Source: Chondrilla cf. caribensis (lineage: Eukaryota > Porifera > Demospongiae > Chondrillida > Chondrillidae). Taken from it: a stretch of 64,000 bases of DNA. Each line of letters begins with the position of its first letter. The first letter of the stretch is position 1. The notes beneath the pieces were generated by a model. It was not told where the DNA came from, made no database searches, and saw only the letters and a program-made list of their open reading frames with translations. The stretch lies in assembly GCA_964020155.1 (NCBI GenBank), contig OZ026546.1, positions 2,261,400-2,325,399 on the forward strand. The letters are read 5' to 3'. Position numbers and translations under genes: made by a program. Of the stretch, positions 49,501-60,774 are shown in pieces.

Positions 49501-52500
49501 TTGAATACTGGAAGTACAGTATAGTGATTAACTTTCATGTTTCCTCTATAGTCTAATAATTATGATATTGTACCACTACTGCAGTTGATATGTAATTTAT
49601 CTGTGCCCTATACTACATTGTGTGATTTGTAATTATGTATGGCCCAGCAGAGTCAGTGCAAGCATTTCTTTTCATTTAACTCATACTAAGGAGTAGTTCT
49701 TTATAACTGATCAAACTAACAAGGAAAGCCAGAGCAATGTAATCAGTCTCGTTTTTGTAGCAAATAGAAATTCATAATAATATGCATGTACAATATAAAC
49801 AATTATTGTTACTAAAGAGTTTCAACTATATTATATTTTATACTGTAGGGCAGAAAAATTTTATGAGGAGAAATGTTCGCTGTTTTCGCAAATGGCTCTA
49901 ATTCAGGAAATTTTAAACACGAAAATTTGTTTTATGCAAAATATACCCTGAGAGCATTTTCGCAATATCGTTTATTCCGGTTGTATTATGTACATAGCGC
50001 TAGCATATACACTCTATACTTCAGATTTCATATTATTGTAGTGTCTTCTAGAACCGGTAATTGTACAAATGATAGAGCCATTACATTCTAATAATATATA
50101 GTGCACAGACCCTGGAAATTTTGCAAGGAACCTGTCCCACAATGTCATCATTTCATTTCACAGCGACTGCATAATGATTGTTTGCATTGTCACTCTCGCT
50201 CAAACACTGAAGGTCTTCACCAATTGTAGCATCCCAGATCTCCTTGTGATGTGATATTCCCTCACGGAACTTTGAATCAAAACGTTTCTCCAGCCGTAGG
50301 ATCCTACTGATTGCCAAACTACCACTGTCAAGGTGATCAGCTACTACTGACTATGATGTCAATGAACAGAGAAAATATGGAAAACACACAGTCACAGGCA
50401 ACAAGTCGCGAAATTAAAACCGCGAAAATGCATTTTCGATGCAAATTCGTGAAATTTTCTTCTGTGAAATTTTCCCTCCCTACAGTATTACATGAAAAAA
50501 TGGCCAATATTGAAATGCAGAAAATTACAAACCAGGCTGGAATTAGAGCATAAAGACTTGAGATGTAGCATCCCCGGTGAAGGTCCTCTCAAACCTGAAA
50601 AAGATGCCCAAGTAATTCAAGTGTGAGGGGTAGCAGCCTCCTCGAATTACTTGTGTACCTTATTTTGATTTCACTGATATGCAGTCCTTCCTGTATACAA
50701 AGTCTCAATTTTCCGAACACTTACTTATCCAAATGGGAAATGTGAAACAGGTCATGGTAATATAGCAGTGTGGTATGCTGTGTGGGCAGAGCAAAGTGCA
50801 AAGTGTGTTTATATCCTGTTGTTTGTACACTTTCCTTTGCTTGTAATTGTTATTAAAATTTGTCGATTACTTACCTAACAACTCATTTTTCAGCCATAAT
50901 ATCTCCTGTACGAGAGATTATGCAAACGTACCATTTTTTAACATTGCCCTTGTAACCAATCAGGCCAAAGTGACTGTACACTATATCCTCTACAGCTCTA
51001 CCAGAGGTACTTTAGTTACTTTCGTATTACATTGCACATGTAATTTTTGTTGTTGTTGTTAAATTGTAATATTCTGGTTGTCTACTCATCCATCTGTCTG
51101 CCTGTCCAAACCATCTCTATCTTGTTACTTCACTATGTACTTTACATTGTGAAAAATCTCTATGAGGTTTTTAACAGTCTTTTTGTTTATAGCATTGGCC
51201 CAAAAAACCTTCACATACTGTTTGTAGGATAAACTCCACTGTTGGCAAGAAATCACCATAATGCTATGTGTACAATACAGGGCTGGGATTTTTAAGTGTC
51301 ATTCCCACTTTTACTGATAAAATGTATTTCTCAAATTGTTTAAACAAGTCTAATTATAAAAAGAAATCTCATCATTTCTTCACATAGCTGTATTAATAAT
51401 TAATATTCAGCTTTGCACATGATCCCCTCCTTCCACTCCATCACCATCCAAGTGTATAATAGGGTCAGTTGTATACATGAGAACATATTTGTAAACCCCA
51501 TGAATATGTAATAATCCACCTTAGGAATGTAGACACTGAGCAATTTGTTCGGAAGAATTGTTCAGGTATCACATACAAACAAATATATCAATTATTATTA
51601 TTTTGGGAACATCAAAAAAGCAGCCATGCTATGTTTATAATCATTTCGTTCTATTTTCATCCGAAGTATCTGTACATACTACTTGGAATATGAATATCAC
51701 TAATTTGCAACAGTTTGCAAAACGTCATGGGCGTATAGCACAGGGCTGCCATATTTTCAGTGTCATTTCCCCATACTAGTCATAAAATGTATCTCTTCAA
51801 TTGTTTAATCAAGCCTAATAATTATAACCGCATCATTTCATTCCATACAGTAAATGTGTTCATGCCTACAGTAATAATGATAATATGTGGTTGCTCAACC
51901 CTCCTTGCACTTTATTTTTCATCAAAGTGTTTGAAAGAGCCAGGTGTTTACAATGAGAGTAAGGTATCGCACCACATGAATATGTAATAATCTAGGTTAG
52001 GAATACAAACGACTGACAAATTTGCTCAGACAAAATTCGCTGCATACAAACTGCCTATAATATTATGTGTTCGTTGTATAATAAAATGTGTTACTACTTT
52101 TAATTTACATGATAAATTGTATTGAATTGCATGAAGGATGACTAATTTTGTAACACAAAGGGTTTCAAATGGGAGTGAAAAACTAAAATAAATGGAACGT
52201 CATCACCAAATACCAACTCTAATATGAGGTTCTTTGAAATCTGTTGGGGACTGCCAAGCAGCCTATAGCTCCATGTGATAAATTAAATTGAATGGCTTCT
52301 TTCAGATTTATCAACTAATATTATCGTTCTTAAAGGTATAGCAGAGTATATATTCTAATGCATACTTTCTGAAAAGGGAAAATTCACATCTGTTTCAGTA
52401 TTAAACTTATCCTTTGGTGTACGTACGTATATTTGTAAACTTTTTATGGACTTAGTCACCTTTTAATTATTCAATATTTATGTTATGAAAATGTCTTTAC

Positions 52501-54902
52501 CTTCTCAGTCATTACTGCAGCTTCACCTCCACCTGGAACTCCATCTTCACCTCCACCTCCATCTCCAATTGGAACTCCACCTCCCGACCTCCCTATTGGT
52601 ATGTTTGTGTTGTACTAAATTACTGCATGTACTTACCATGTCTGACAGCATGTATTGGAATGAATGTGTAATAAACTAATGAACTGGAATGAGCAAACCA
52701 TGCATTTGAATATAACTATCCTATATCAGGATATTGGCCAATTGTGAAATGGCAGCGTCCTCTGTAGCTGTTTTGTTTGGATAAATTATTCATGTATGCT
52801 TACATGTATCCTGGTGCATGAGTGGTTGACAAGTTGTTTGAAGAGAAAAGTGTGCTAGCACAGGTGGTACAGTACAGGTCGGATATAACAGCACAGGTCA
52901 CCAAACAAGCAAGTTCCATTGTTAGATTTAATTGAGTGAGAACCAGGCAGGAAATAGGTAAATACATTTACCACATGATATTTTATATTGGACTATGATG
53001 CCACTCTGTAAAAATTGTAGATACCAGGACATAAATTTAGTTGTATCCTGCCCAGTTGTATTGCTGCACAACTAGGCAGGATATACAGTAACATTGCATA
53101 TGTAGTTTTACAGCAACAAAACACTTTAGAAACAGTACAGATAGATCATTAATTTATTCTTCATAATTCCTCTTAACAGTTTAGTTGTACTTTAATGTAT
53201 TATTTGCTTTTTTGCATATTCTCCCTGTAGTTGCCATTGTGGTGCCAATTGTTGCAGTCATCATACTGGTGGTCCTTGTTGTCATCATTGTTATTGTGGT
53301 TGTCATTTGTTGTATGAAGAAAAAGCATGGTGTGAAAGGTATGTAAAGGTGCTTGGTTATTGCTTACGGCACGCAACAAGATATGTCTACCGGTATCCAC
53401 GAAAATAGTTGTTCCTAATTGTGGTCATTCTGTGTACTTTGTTCACAGGTGTTTACAGTATATGCAAGAAGCGTTTTGCCTCGTGAACTTCTACATGTAA
53501 ACAATGAAATGTAAAGGTTGAAGTTTGATCACTGCCCTGTACACACTATATTACACACGAGGGTATAATAATGAGTATATGCTCTCTTATAATAACATAC
53601 TTTAACTATTTTTGAATTCTATAATATGATACATTTATACGAAACAATAGTATGCATATGTGAACCAACTATCACCACATTCATCACCATATTTCCACAA
53701 TATGTGCAAAGAGAGCATCAGCCTTACATCAGATTCAATATTTGATGTAATATTATATATTCTTGTCTTATTCATGCAACTCAATAAAATGGTCAACTGA
53801 AGTAATACTGGACTGAAATGTACCCAATACCTTTGTTCTTTGTAATACAATGTCATACATTTGATGGTATGCAATTATAGTTTCTTTATGTATAAAAATC
53901 AGCTATTGATGCTAATGACTCATGTTGCTCTTCACTTTCAAAGTTATAAAACGTTACTAGTGTACAGACCACTGGAAAGGTAAATTTTTGTCACTGTAAT
54001 CAGTTAACTGTTAGTGATAACGGGATATCGGTTGGAAGTAACGCAATATCTATTCACAGTTAATCTACTAGGAAAAATCTGTTAACCGGTATAATGTGTT
54101 AATCACATGAACTCACTTGTTACATCTAGAATGAGTTGAAATGTTAGCATTCATTCGAACATGAATTCAAACATCATAAGTGTATGTATGTAATACATAT
54201 TAAGAGTGATTTTTACAATTGGCTTGTAATTGTTATAGTTCCACAATGTTGTATATGTACAAGAAATTAGTGTGTTGTTTTTCTGTGATTATAGCTTCTA
54301 TAATACTATAGCAATACAAATGTTACTAGTGTATGGACCACTGAAAGGTAAAATTTTGTCACTGTAATCAGTTAACTGTTAGTGATAACAGGATATCGTT
54401 TGGAAGTAATGTTATAATAGTATTAATGTAATAGTAATATCTGTTCACGGTTAATCCACTAGGAAACATCTGTTAACCAGTAATGTGTTAATCACATGAC
54501 CTCACTTGTTACATCTAGAATGAGTTGAAATGTTAGAATTCATTCGAACATGAATTCAAACATCAGAAGTGTATGTACGTATGTAATACGTATTAATAGT
54601 GATTTTTACAATTGGCTTGTAATTGTTATAATTTCGCAATGTTGTATATGTACAAGAAATTAGTGTGTTGTTTTTCTGTGATTATAGCTTGTCCTTGTAT
54701 CAAAAAGAAAGAAAACGAGAATGGTGGAGAAGGAGATGTTATCTATGAAGATCCTGAAGAAAATAAAAACATTAAAATGCAGTCTTCTCCTGCTTATCAG
54801 ACTGTGTCTTCAGTGTGTGGTACTAAAGGTGACTATTATTATCCTGAGAGAACCGACAGTGTCACAATGGAGCCATCTCCTGCCTATCAGACTGTGTCTT
54901 AG
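43505..54902 (+). CDS. Receptor D: Ig-FN3 single-pass membrane protein, EGF exon damaged
   Basis: Predicted exons: 43505-43583, 44231-44602, 46779-47066, 52509-52598, 53231-53338, 54688-54902; 383 aa without EGF. It is the sister of A. The Ig-like exon is one codon shorter (GGTF for GGSTF) and its end differs (FDGGFNILGQTPLSA). The FN3 exon lacks three codons relative to A (GATTISDL for GATTNYAVSDL). The stalk exon is longer and proline-rich (SSPPPPSPIGTPPPD). The span ends VVVICCMKKKHG, and the tail has YEDP plus two SPAYQTV motifs. The EGF exon at 48935-49071 has lost its acceptor; skipping it joins phase 1 to phase 1, so the frame is kept. A duplicated acceptor in the last intron could give a tail-less form. 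Confidence 0.75.
45507..46338. mobile_element. hAT deletion derivative, 832 bp
   Basis: The ends are inverted repeats CAGTGTTGTGG and CCACAACACTG. Each is flanked by the 8-bp direct repeat CAAGATAG (45499-45506 and 46339-46346), the hAT signature. The sister locus in the A block has a single CAAGATAG at 3440-3447, an empty site. Subterminal zones are full of AATTACCATTAC-type repeats, as is common for hAT transposase binding regions. It interrupts the intron before FN3 of gene D. Confidence 0.9.
45669..46075 (-). pseudogene. hAT transposase C-terminal remnant
   Basis: Inside the hAT element the minus strand encodes the hAT dimerisation domain (FWQLKATEYPLLTKL, then VPATSAPVERVFSQAG, then LRCRMLPKNFETLLFMK), ending at a TAA. 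One in-frame TGA splits it just before ENPLEFW. Upstream residues (KNEACWNSQLKVVRQL) are in the same frame. The DDE catalytic region is absent, so it cannot mobilise itself. Confidence 0.75.
47834..47998 (+). repeat. Dispersed repeat, forward copy 2 (truncated, D block)
   Basis: Same start as the 4953 copy but cut at TTTGATTGTCGGCGTTTGAA. From there the sequence jumps to the equivalent of A position about 7,028, so the inner 1.9 kb including the extra EGF exon is missing in D. Confidence 0.6.
48935..49071 (+). pseudogene. Damaged EGF exon of gene D
   Basis: The reading frame is clearly the sister of the intact EGF exon of gene A (DVDKCNNAGTNNCSHNC then GGYFCLCPNGYN). Two lesions are visible. 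The acceptor TTCTAG of A is CTATTC here, with no AG in reach. One base is also missing near the 3' end (GAAAGGAAG for GAAAAGGAAG), so the exon is 137 rather than 138 bases and its two ends no longer share a phase. The first conserved Glu of the EGF (DEC) is Lys. Either lesion alone would prevent normal inclusion. Confidence 0.7.
50030..50340 (-). pseudogene. HIRAN-like domain relic (D block)
   Basis: This is the sister of the relic at 9115-9480. It reads KEIWDATIGEDLQC, then AVAVK, the shared TGA, then DDIVGQVPCKISRVC. It has an extra frameshift before KEIWD. The shared stop shows the gene was already dead before the block duplicated. Confidence 0.45.
50577..50654 (-). repeat. Dispersed repeat, reverse copy (D block)
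   Basis: Sister of the 9685-9762 copy, ending CTCGAATTACTTGT. It closes the interval that holds the damaged EGF exon of gene D. Confidence 0.6.
53953..54687 (+). repeat. Tandem duplication in last intron of gene D, with copied splice acceptor
   Basis: Two units (53953-54294 and 54322-54687) share the TTACTAGTGTA..GACCACTG start, the GTTAACTGTTAGTGATAAC core and an identical 3' end, TTTTTCTGTGATTATAG. The second AG is the real tail acceptor. The first is followed by only five codons and then a stop. Confidence 0.8.
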
Positions 54903-56210
54903 TTTAATTAATGTACCTTGAATTTCAGCGTCATTTGTTCATGGAACAATATGCATATGATTCTGTAGTTAATTATAACTAATTAGCTAATCATGTAAAA
55001 GAAATGTCAGATATGTAATCTACATGAAGTATTTTAAGTTTGAAAAGAAAATAATATTAGTAGTCTGTGATTGGCTGTGATGATTCTTGTGATGTAGCTC
55101 ATAAGGTGGTTTTATTGCAGGCTTGATAAGAGCAGAAAACTCATGGTGAACATCATAATCATTACTTTGTTTCAACAACTTCACATATTATACCCCCCAT
55201 TTGTGGGCAAGTCAGCTATATAGTTGCATGGTAATGCATATATATGAATGGTCTCCGAATGAATATATAACACTGCACAACATTCCGCATGTAGTTTGAT
55301 GTATGCATGTTGCAGCTTCTATAGCGTTGGAATTATTGAACATCATAAAGGAATCAGTTTCAAAAAGTGATAATAAAATAAAACATGCCCTGTGGAATAG
55401 ATCTGTGAAAGCAACCTTGAAATTATAATTACGTAGCCAGCAGCCCCTTTCCAAATCACTTCCATATCTACGAAATGTCTTTAAGAACCAGTATTTCTAT
55501 AGTTGGGGATTGGTCTCTACAAGCCACCACATGTACATTGACTGAAGGTTAATTATTAATAACTCCCCATATTATATGGCACAGATTTCCGAACAATAAT
55601 TGGTCTCCATACTCTCTATTATTGCCTAATTTCTAACAAAACTTATTATACTGAACTCTATTGTACAATGTAATTTTATATTCATTGTGGTTTGAAGTAC
55701 ACAAGGATTTACTCTACTGATAGAAGGTATGCATAGATGGATGCAATGTGTGCAAAGAAGCACTATCACCACATGTGGATATTACATTGTAGTGTTGCAT
55801 GGAAAGAGCGAAGACATAATAGTGAGGCCTTGACACACTGGCTGTAGATGCAGCCTAAGACTTCCAACAAGTTTACCCATTAGTGTATCCATCTCAGTAA
55901 GGCTGCTGTGCACATGATAGTATTAGTATAAGACATGTATAAATATTCTGAAAAGAACTCATAGTGTCAAAATGGAGACTTCTGCTTATTAATCAGTAAA
56001 ATGGGCCTTAACCCTTTACAACCATTATGATTTTGAATGAAAATTGAAAATAAAGTAGAACTTTCAATAGGCTAAAATGGTTGATTCTTACTAATATACA
56101 CTTTATCCTATTATTATTTGGATTCTGTTTGGTTTCCTATACCTAATATCATGCCTTAAATGGAAGTTGAAAATAACTATTTTTCATTGTTTATTTTGTA
56201 GGTACCAATA

Positions 56211-56413
56211 CAGTGGAACCTCTCTATAAAGGACACATTGGGACCTGGTAATTTGTCCACTGTAGAGAGGTTGTCCACTCTTCACAGGTAAAAAAAAAGT
56301 ATTAACACTATAGGAAAAGCTATTTTTGGTGCCTTAAAGAGTGTCCTGGTAGAGAGGTAATTTCTATGGTGTCCTTTATTGGGAGAGTCCTTTAATAGAG
56401 CTAGGTTCCACTG
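56211..56413. mobile_element. 203-bp MITE with TA target duplication
   Basis: Inverted ends CAGTGGAACC and GGTTCCACTG are flanked by TA on both sides. The interior is made of related repeats (CTCTCTATAAAGGACAC, GTAGAGAGGTTGTCC, GGTAGAGAGG, GTGTCCTTTATT). This TIR type resembles non-autonomous Tc1/mariner/pogo elements. The paralogous flanks at about 15,260 and 28,835 lack it (GGCAAGAC.ATGCTYAGG), giving two empty sites. No coding capacity. Confidence 0.85.
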
Positions 56414-56429
56414 TATGCTTAGGTGCAGT

Positions 56430-56656
56430 GTCTCTATAGCACATAGGTATAATAGTGGGCGAATTTTAATGAATGTAAGAATAATATGGCTGACGCGTCT
56501 TATACCAGTGACTGTGCTGGCGGTGGTACACTAGCGTTAATAGCTTATCTATGATGACACAAATGAATTGAAGTGCTCAAGTTTTAGAATATTTTCAGAC
56601 AATTCTTAAAAATCCTTTAATGTGTTATTTCTTTGAGGAGTTCCAGGATATTCAAG
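56430..56656 (+). promoter_or_regulatory. Orphan copy of the B/C first exon and promoter
   Basis: Third copy, with the same donor ending at 56656, but no receptor exon follows on the plus strand before the homology ends at about 58,503. If active it would give a transcript with no family acceptor to splice to. Confidence 0.3.
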
Positions 56657-58504
56657 GTGAGTCTTTGATGACTAATTCGGATAAGCCTCATAGACTAAAG
56701 AGTAAACTGTTACTGGGTTAAAAGCAGCCCAGTATCCCTATATGTGTGATGTGGTATGTAGTCAATTTGGCTAATTTCAAACTTAATTCATTAACAGTGG
56801 ACTTATCAACTTGAGTCAGAGAAGATGTTTGTGGCATCGATCTACTGTAGGGTATCTGGTATAGTATTCCTGTTCTACTTTCTTTGGGGACGGGATTCTT
56901 GGGGTGAACTATAAGTGTTGTTAGGATGTTGACTTGCATGAAGGTCGCCTTGATCCCTAAGGGTGAAAGAATTCGTTTAATGGCTTCTGGGGTATTCTTT
57001 ACATAGGGGATGGTGATAAAGGTGGTGTTTGATGAGGTGTTGTCTTGTCTGGGTTGGGGAGTGGGTTTGGGTAGCCATGGGTCTTTGATTAAGTACCTGG
57101 GGTATCAATTGATCTTCAGGGCCTGGGACTTTCCTTTCCTTTCCATTAAAGGTAATGGATGTGGAGGGTAGGTTCTGAGCTTTGGGGTAGCCAAGGTTTA
57201 TGCTATGGCTGGCTTGTGGGGCAATGGGATATTTGGTTTGGAAATTGTGGACCGTATTTGTATGTATAATTAAGTGGGCTTTCTGTTCGCTGTGGTGGGT
57301 AAAGTCTCGTCAAGTCTACAGGAGATGAGTACATCTAGGACTTCATCTTAGTAGTACTACATACTTATACCCTACATAGCATGCGCAGTACTTTGGTATG
57401 ACAGACTCAGTTATGTTTGTATCTTTACATGATGTAATACAGTATGACATGGTATATAGGGTTGAACCTAACCACTTTTTCATGACCATGAGTCTAAAAA
57501 TTGAAACCAATGTAACATTTTCTGGAGAAGTGCACTTGACAGAATCAGAAATGTATTCTTCCTGGTTCCATGTACACCTAGCCTTATACATACTTCATTT
57601 TACAGTTCCATAAAATCCGTTATATAACATAATATTTTCCACTCCTTTAGAAAGTTGACTTTTTTTGCTTCGTGTTGTTTGTTCTCGCGTTGGAGTGACC
57701 TCGGTAGTTGGGTCTACTTGGGACCTTCATTGGAGTGCATTTATTGTCCCAAGTTGACTCATTTATTAGAGTTCACTTCTGGTTTGTCCAGTCTTTGTGT
57801 CAAGTTAATACCAAACCAACTCCTTTGTTAGAGTCCTACCTACCTATAAACTATAATATATGATTGTCTTCTAGTTACCCATGCAAGTTGACTTGTTTAA
57901 TTATAACATGTTATTTCTCTTTTGTGTAGAAAGTGATCACGAGCTGGGTTTTTGCCAGAAAATATTTCATGTTCTTTAATCTGGTGATTTATTGAGTAAA
58001 TACTGTATCATAGTAAAACTATTATAATATATATGGATTGTAGTATGACTATTTTATTGTGTAAATTATTTTGGAAATTTAAATACTATTGATTTGTATA
58101 CACTTGGCAACCTATATCGATGTAACAGGCTGTAAACTTTAAGGTACGTACGTATATAGTATAATACGAGTACAATCTGAATCAGCTACTTAATCCTTAT
58201 ATATCCAAATACCAAATATCATTCTACATCAGAACTTTGACAAGATAATTGTTCACTAGGTGCTCATTTCTCGCCTTGACATCTATTGGCTCTTGTGTAC
58301 ATGAACAACTCGTTAATTTGTTCGATTGCGCAAGTGATGGAGTGAACTTGGTACAGTCATTTATAACTAAAAGGCACTTACATACTGTCAGAGTCAACTT
58401 CAAGTTGGTACAGAACAGCCTGATTTCAGGTCTGTTACACGTGAGAGGTCAAGGCTGTATCAGCACATATATAGTAAAGAAATGGTTAAGCTAACATAGG
58501 AATA

Positions 58505-58790
58505 ACAAGTAATTCGAGTTCATAAACCCGAGGGGCTGTCGGCCAGCACTCGAATCACTTGGGCGTCTTTCTTAGGTTCAGAAGAAGCTATTACGTTCGG
58601 CGGAGCCTCAGCGCACGAATTCTAGCCCAGTTTCTATTTGTCGGCGTTCGAAATCGGCCATCTTCATTCCGTGCAATATAAATTAGGAACACATATTATA
58701 TATATACATATATATATATTAAATTTTATTATAATACTATCGGACGAGCGTTACATACCAGAAGTCAAAATGAAACAATATAGAGATTTG
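58505..58790 (+). repeat. Dispersed repeat, forward copy 3 at duplication edge
   Basis: A full-length forward copy, with the GACGAGCGTTACAT end retained. It sits exactly where the D-block homology stops, so it probably marks the breakpoint that removed a further receptor. Confidence 0.65.
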
Positions 58791-58864
58791 AAAAAATGAA
58801 CTAAGTTTGGGTATATGGGTACATTGCAATTACATATTGTATATTAAGAGAATATAAAAATTAC

Positions 58865-59172
58865 AATAGACTGTTAGTGTAGCTGGTGGATCACGTTGAT
58901 CGATTCTTTCAGCAAAGTTGATTCTCACTGTACACAGCACCATACTAACATCTCTCTGGTAACTGAGGTCAAGGTGAGAGGATCACCACCATCACTCAGA
59001 AAAGCTCCTTCACTACCGTCAAAAAAGCGATTGATACCAATGAGTTGAGAATGTACATGCCAGTTGACATATATTGGATGAGAGCCGTTATTTACTGCAC
59101 AATCAAACATGACTGTTTTGACTGTTTGAAGTAACAATCTGGCTTTGGTCAAAGTAAAGTTGGTGACAACAG
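58865..59172 (-). pseudogene. Lone Ig-like exon F
   Basis: A minus-strand exon is bounded by a good acceptor (CGTTCTCATGTTAG) and a plausible donor (GTAATT). It reads VMFDCAVNNGSHPIYVNW, then a loop, then SDGGDPLTLTSVTRE, which is Ig-like (Cys, Trp and the L-T-L-T-S-V strand). The strand with the second Cys (VSMVLCTVRINFAERIDQR) continues in a frame shifted by one base. The length is 308 bases, again one short of a phase 1-1 exon. No signal peptide, FN3, span or tail was found nearby. It lies just beyond the truncated third 5' flank, so it may be the remains of another inverted receptor. Confidence 0.4.
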
Positions 59173-59279
59173 CTAACATGAGAACGACAGTTACACAACA
59201 ATGGGTTACACAGTCATAAATGAGCTCTCGTTTAAATAGTGTGAACACAGTATGATACGCTTACCATGGGATTCTGAGG

Positions 59280-60770
59280 AGAAAGAGAAAATCAATACTA
59301 TGCTCCAGATCATCCTCTAAATTTTGGGTTTGGTTCCATCTTTCAGGTTTGCTCTATGAGAGTTAAAAATGGGAGTTTGATGCAGGAGGAGAGAATACAT
59401 TATTATCATCAAATCAAACAACAAATGTGACACAAAATAAGGCCTAGGAGTTAGGGAGTACGTGACAGAACAAACAGTCACCAGGTGTTTACTGCCTGGC
59501 CAGGTATGGTTCTAATTCACGCATGTCTAGGCCATGGTTTGACAAAACCGAAATAAAGGAAAAGAAAGACTGCATAAGTGGCATAGAATGTTTGTTTCTA
59601 CATTACAGAGCATTAACATTCTGTTCAGTGGACAGCGATTTGCTGAATTCGCGTAGGGGTTTCCATTCCCCATCACCGTCCTCAAAGACAATCTTTGTAA
59701 AGTATTCTCCTTACCAACTCCCATTGTCATAGTTCTATTCATTGTCATGAACAATAGTAGCGTTGTTTCTCCTAGTTTTAAATCACCTTCTCATCACTAG
59801 CCACGTGTTGGCAGCCATCTTCCTCATATGTTCGATCATTTGCGAAGCCTATATTGTACCGTATCATTTTGTGAACGTTCATGTGAACAGTGCCTATTTA
59901 ATGTAGAAAGACACGCGTTGTTAACAATATAAATCTAAAGTTCTATTTCACGCGCACCAAAATGAAGGCCACGTTATTTATAGAACTATAGTACTAGAGA
60001 AACAACGTGACCTTCATTTTGGTGGAAGACTGACTTAGGTGAGTAACTCTGTTATCTATTCCTACATTAATCCTCTTAGCCCGGCTAAATTTTCAAGAGT
60101 CATTTTATGGCGATTGCTCTTGCTTTAAAGAAAATGTTAGGTATAGCTATCAGTCATGCGTCTATTCTTACTCTAGATCACTGAAATTGTTGAAATAGTA
60201 TATAGTGCTGGTCGATATCCACTTGAAGGTTATTCAGCTAACTAGTCCCCATCGATATCTCAATAGACCTAAATATCGCGATATTCCCTTGCTTAAAACT
60301 TCTATAATAGCTAATCATTTTTTGCTAACACAATTCAACATCTCTATAGACTTCAACAGTGTTTTTTACATGGCCTTTAATGTCTAGGTGCGTAACAGCA
60401 ATTTAACTTCTTGATAATTTATCTAGTTATTTAACTATCGCTGTTGTAGCACACCTAGACAGGCTACAACTACAACACAGCCTCAGATATGTTGATAATA
60501 TTATAGCTATCATGTACCTATGACGTCTTGATACTGATGATACATGATATTATTATTACATCGATATTTTGTGAAATACTACAAATATTGTCATATTGGC
60601 CAACGATAATGGTATGATAGTTCATCCTAACCCTACCCTAGCCAACCGCATTCTATACCAATTGAGTGTAGGATCAATTGATGTTTATAATTACTGAACA
60701 CAATACCAATTAAAAATAGACCATGTAGTAGTTTGTAATGAACAATCTATGAATGAATAAGGTATATTCG
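59280..60770. other. Spacer left of gene G, no gene seen
   Basis: Contains the inverted repeat at 59,955-60,024 and otherwise unremarkable AT-rich DNA. Short open frames at 59,527-59,754 overlap on both strands and show no motif. Confidence 0.45.
59955..60024. repeat. Short inverted repeat with one mismatch
   Basis: CACCAAAATGAAGGCCACGTT and its complement (one mismatch, G/A) are separated by 28 bases. Probably a small hairpin element. Nothing else is recognised around it. Confidence 0.5.
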
Positions 60771-60774
60771 TAGT

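Larger units (their letters stand above)
42083..58503 (+). repeat. Segmental duplication, copy 2 (gene D plus truncated B-type flank)
   Basis: Partner of 28-17,285. The left edge lies directly after the 3' end of a LINE fragment. The right edge ends at AACATAGGAATA, immediately before a dispersed repeat. A second receptor of the B type would be expected after the right edge and is absent. Confidence 0.85.
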
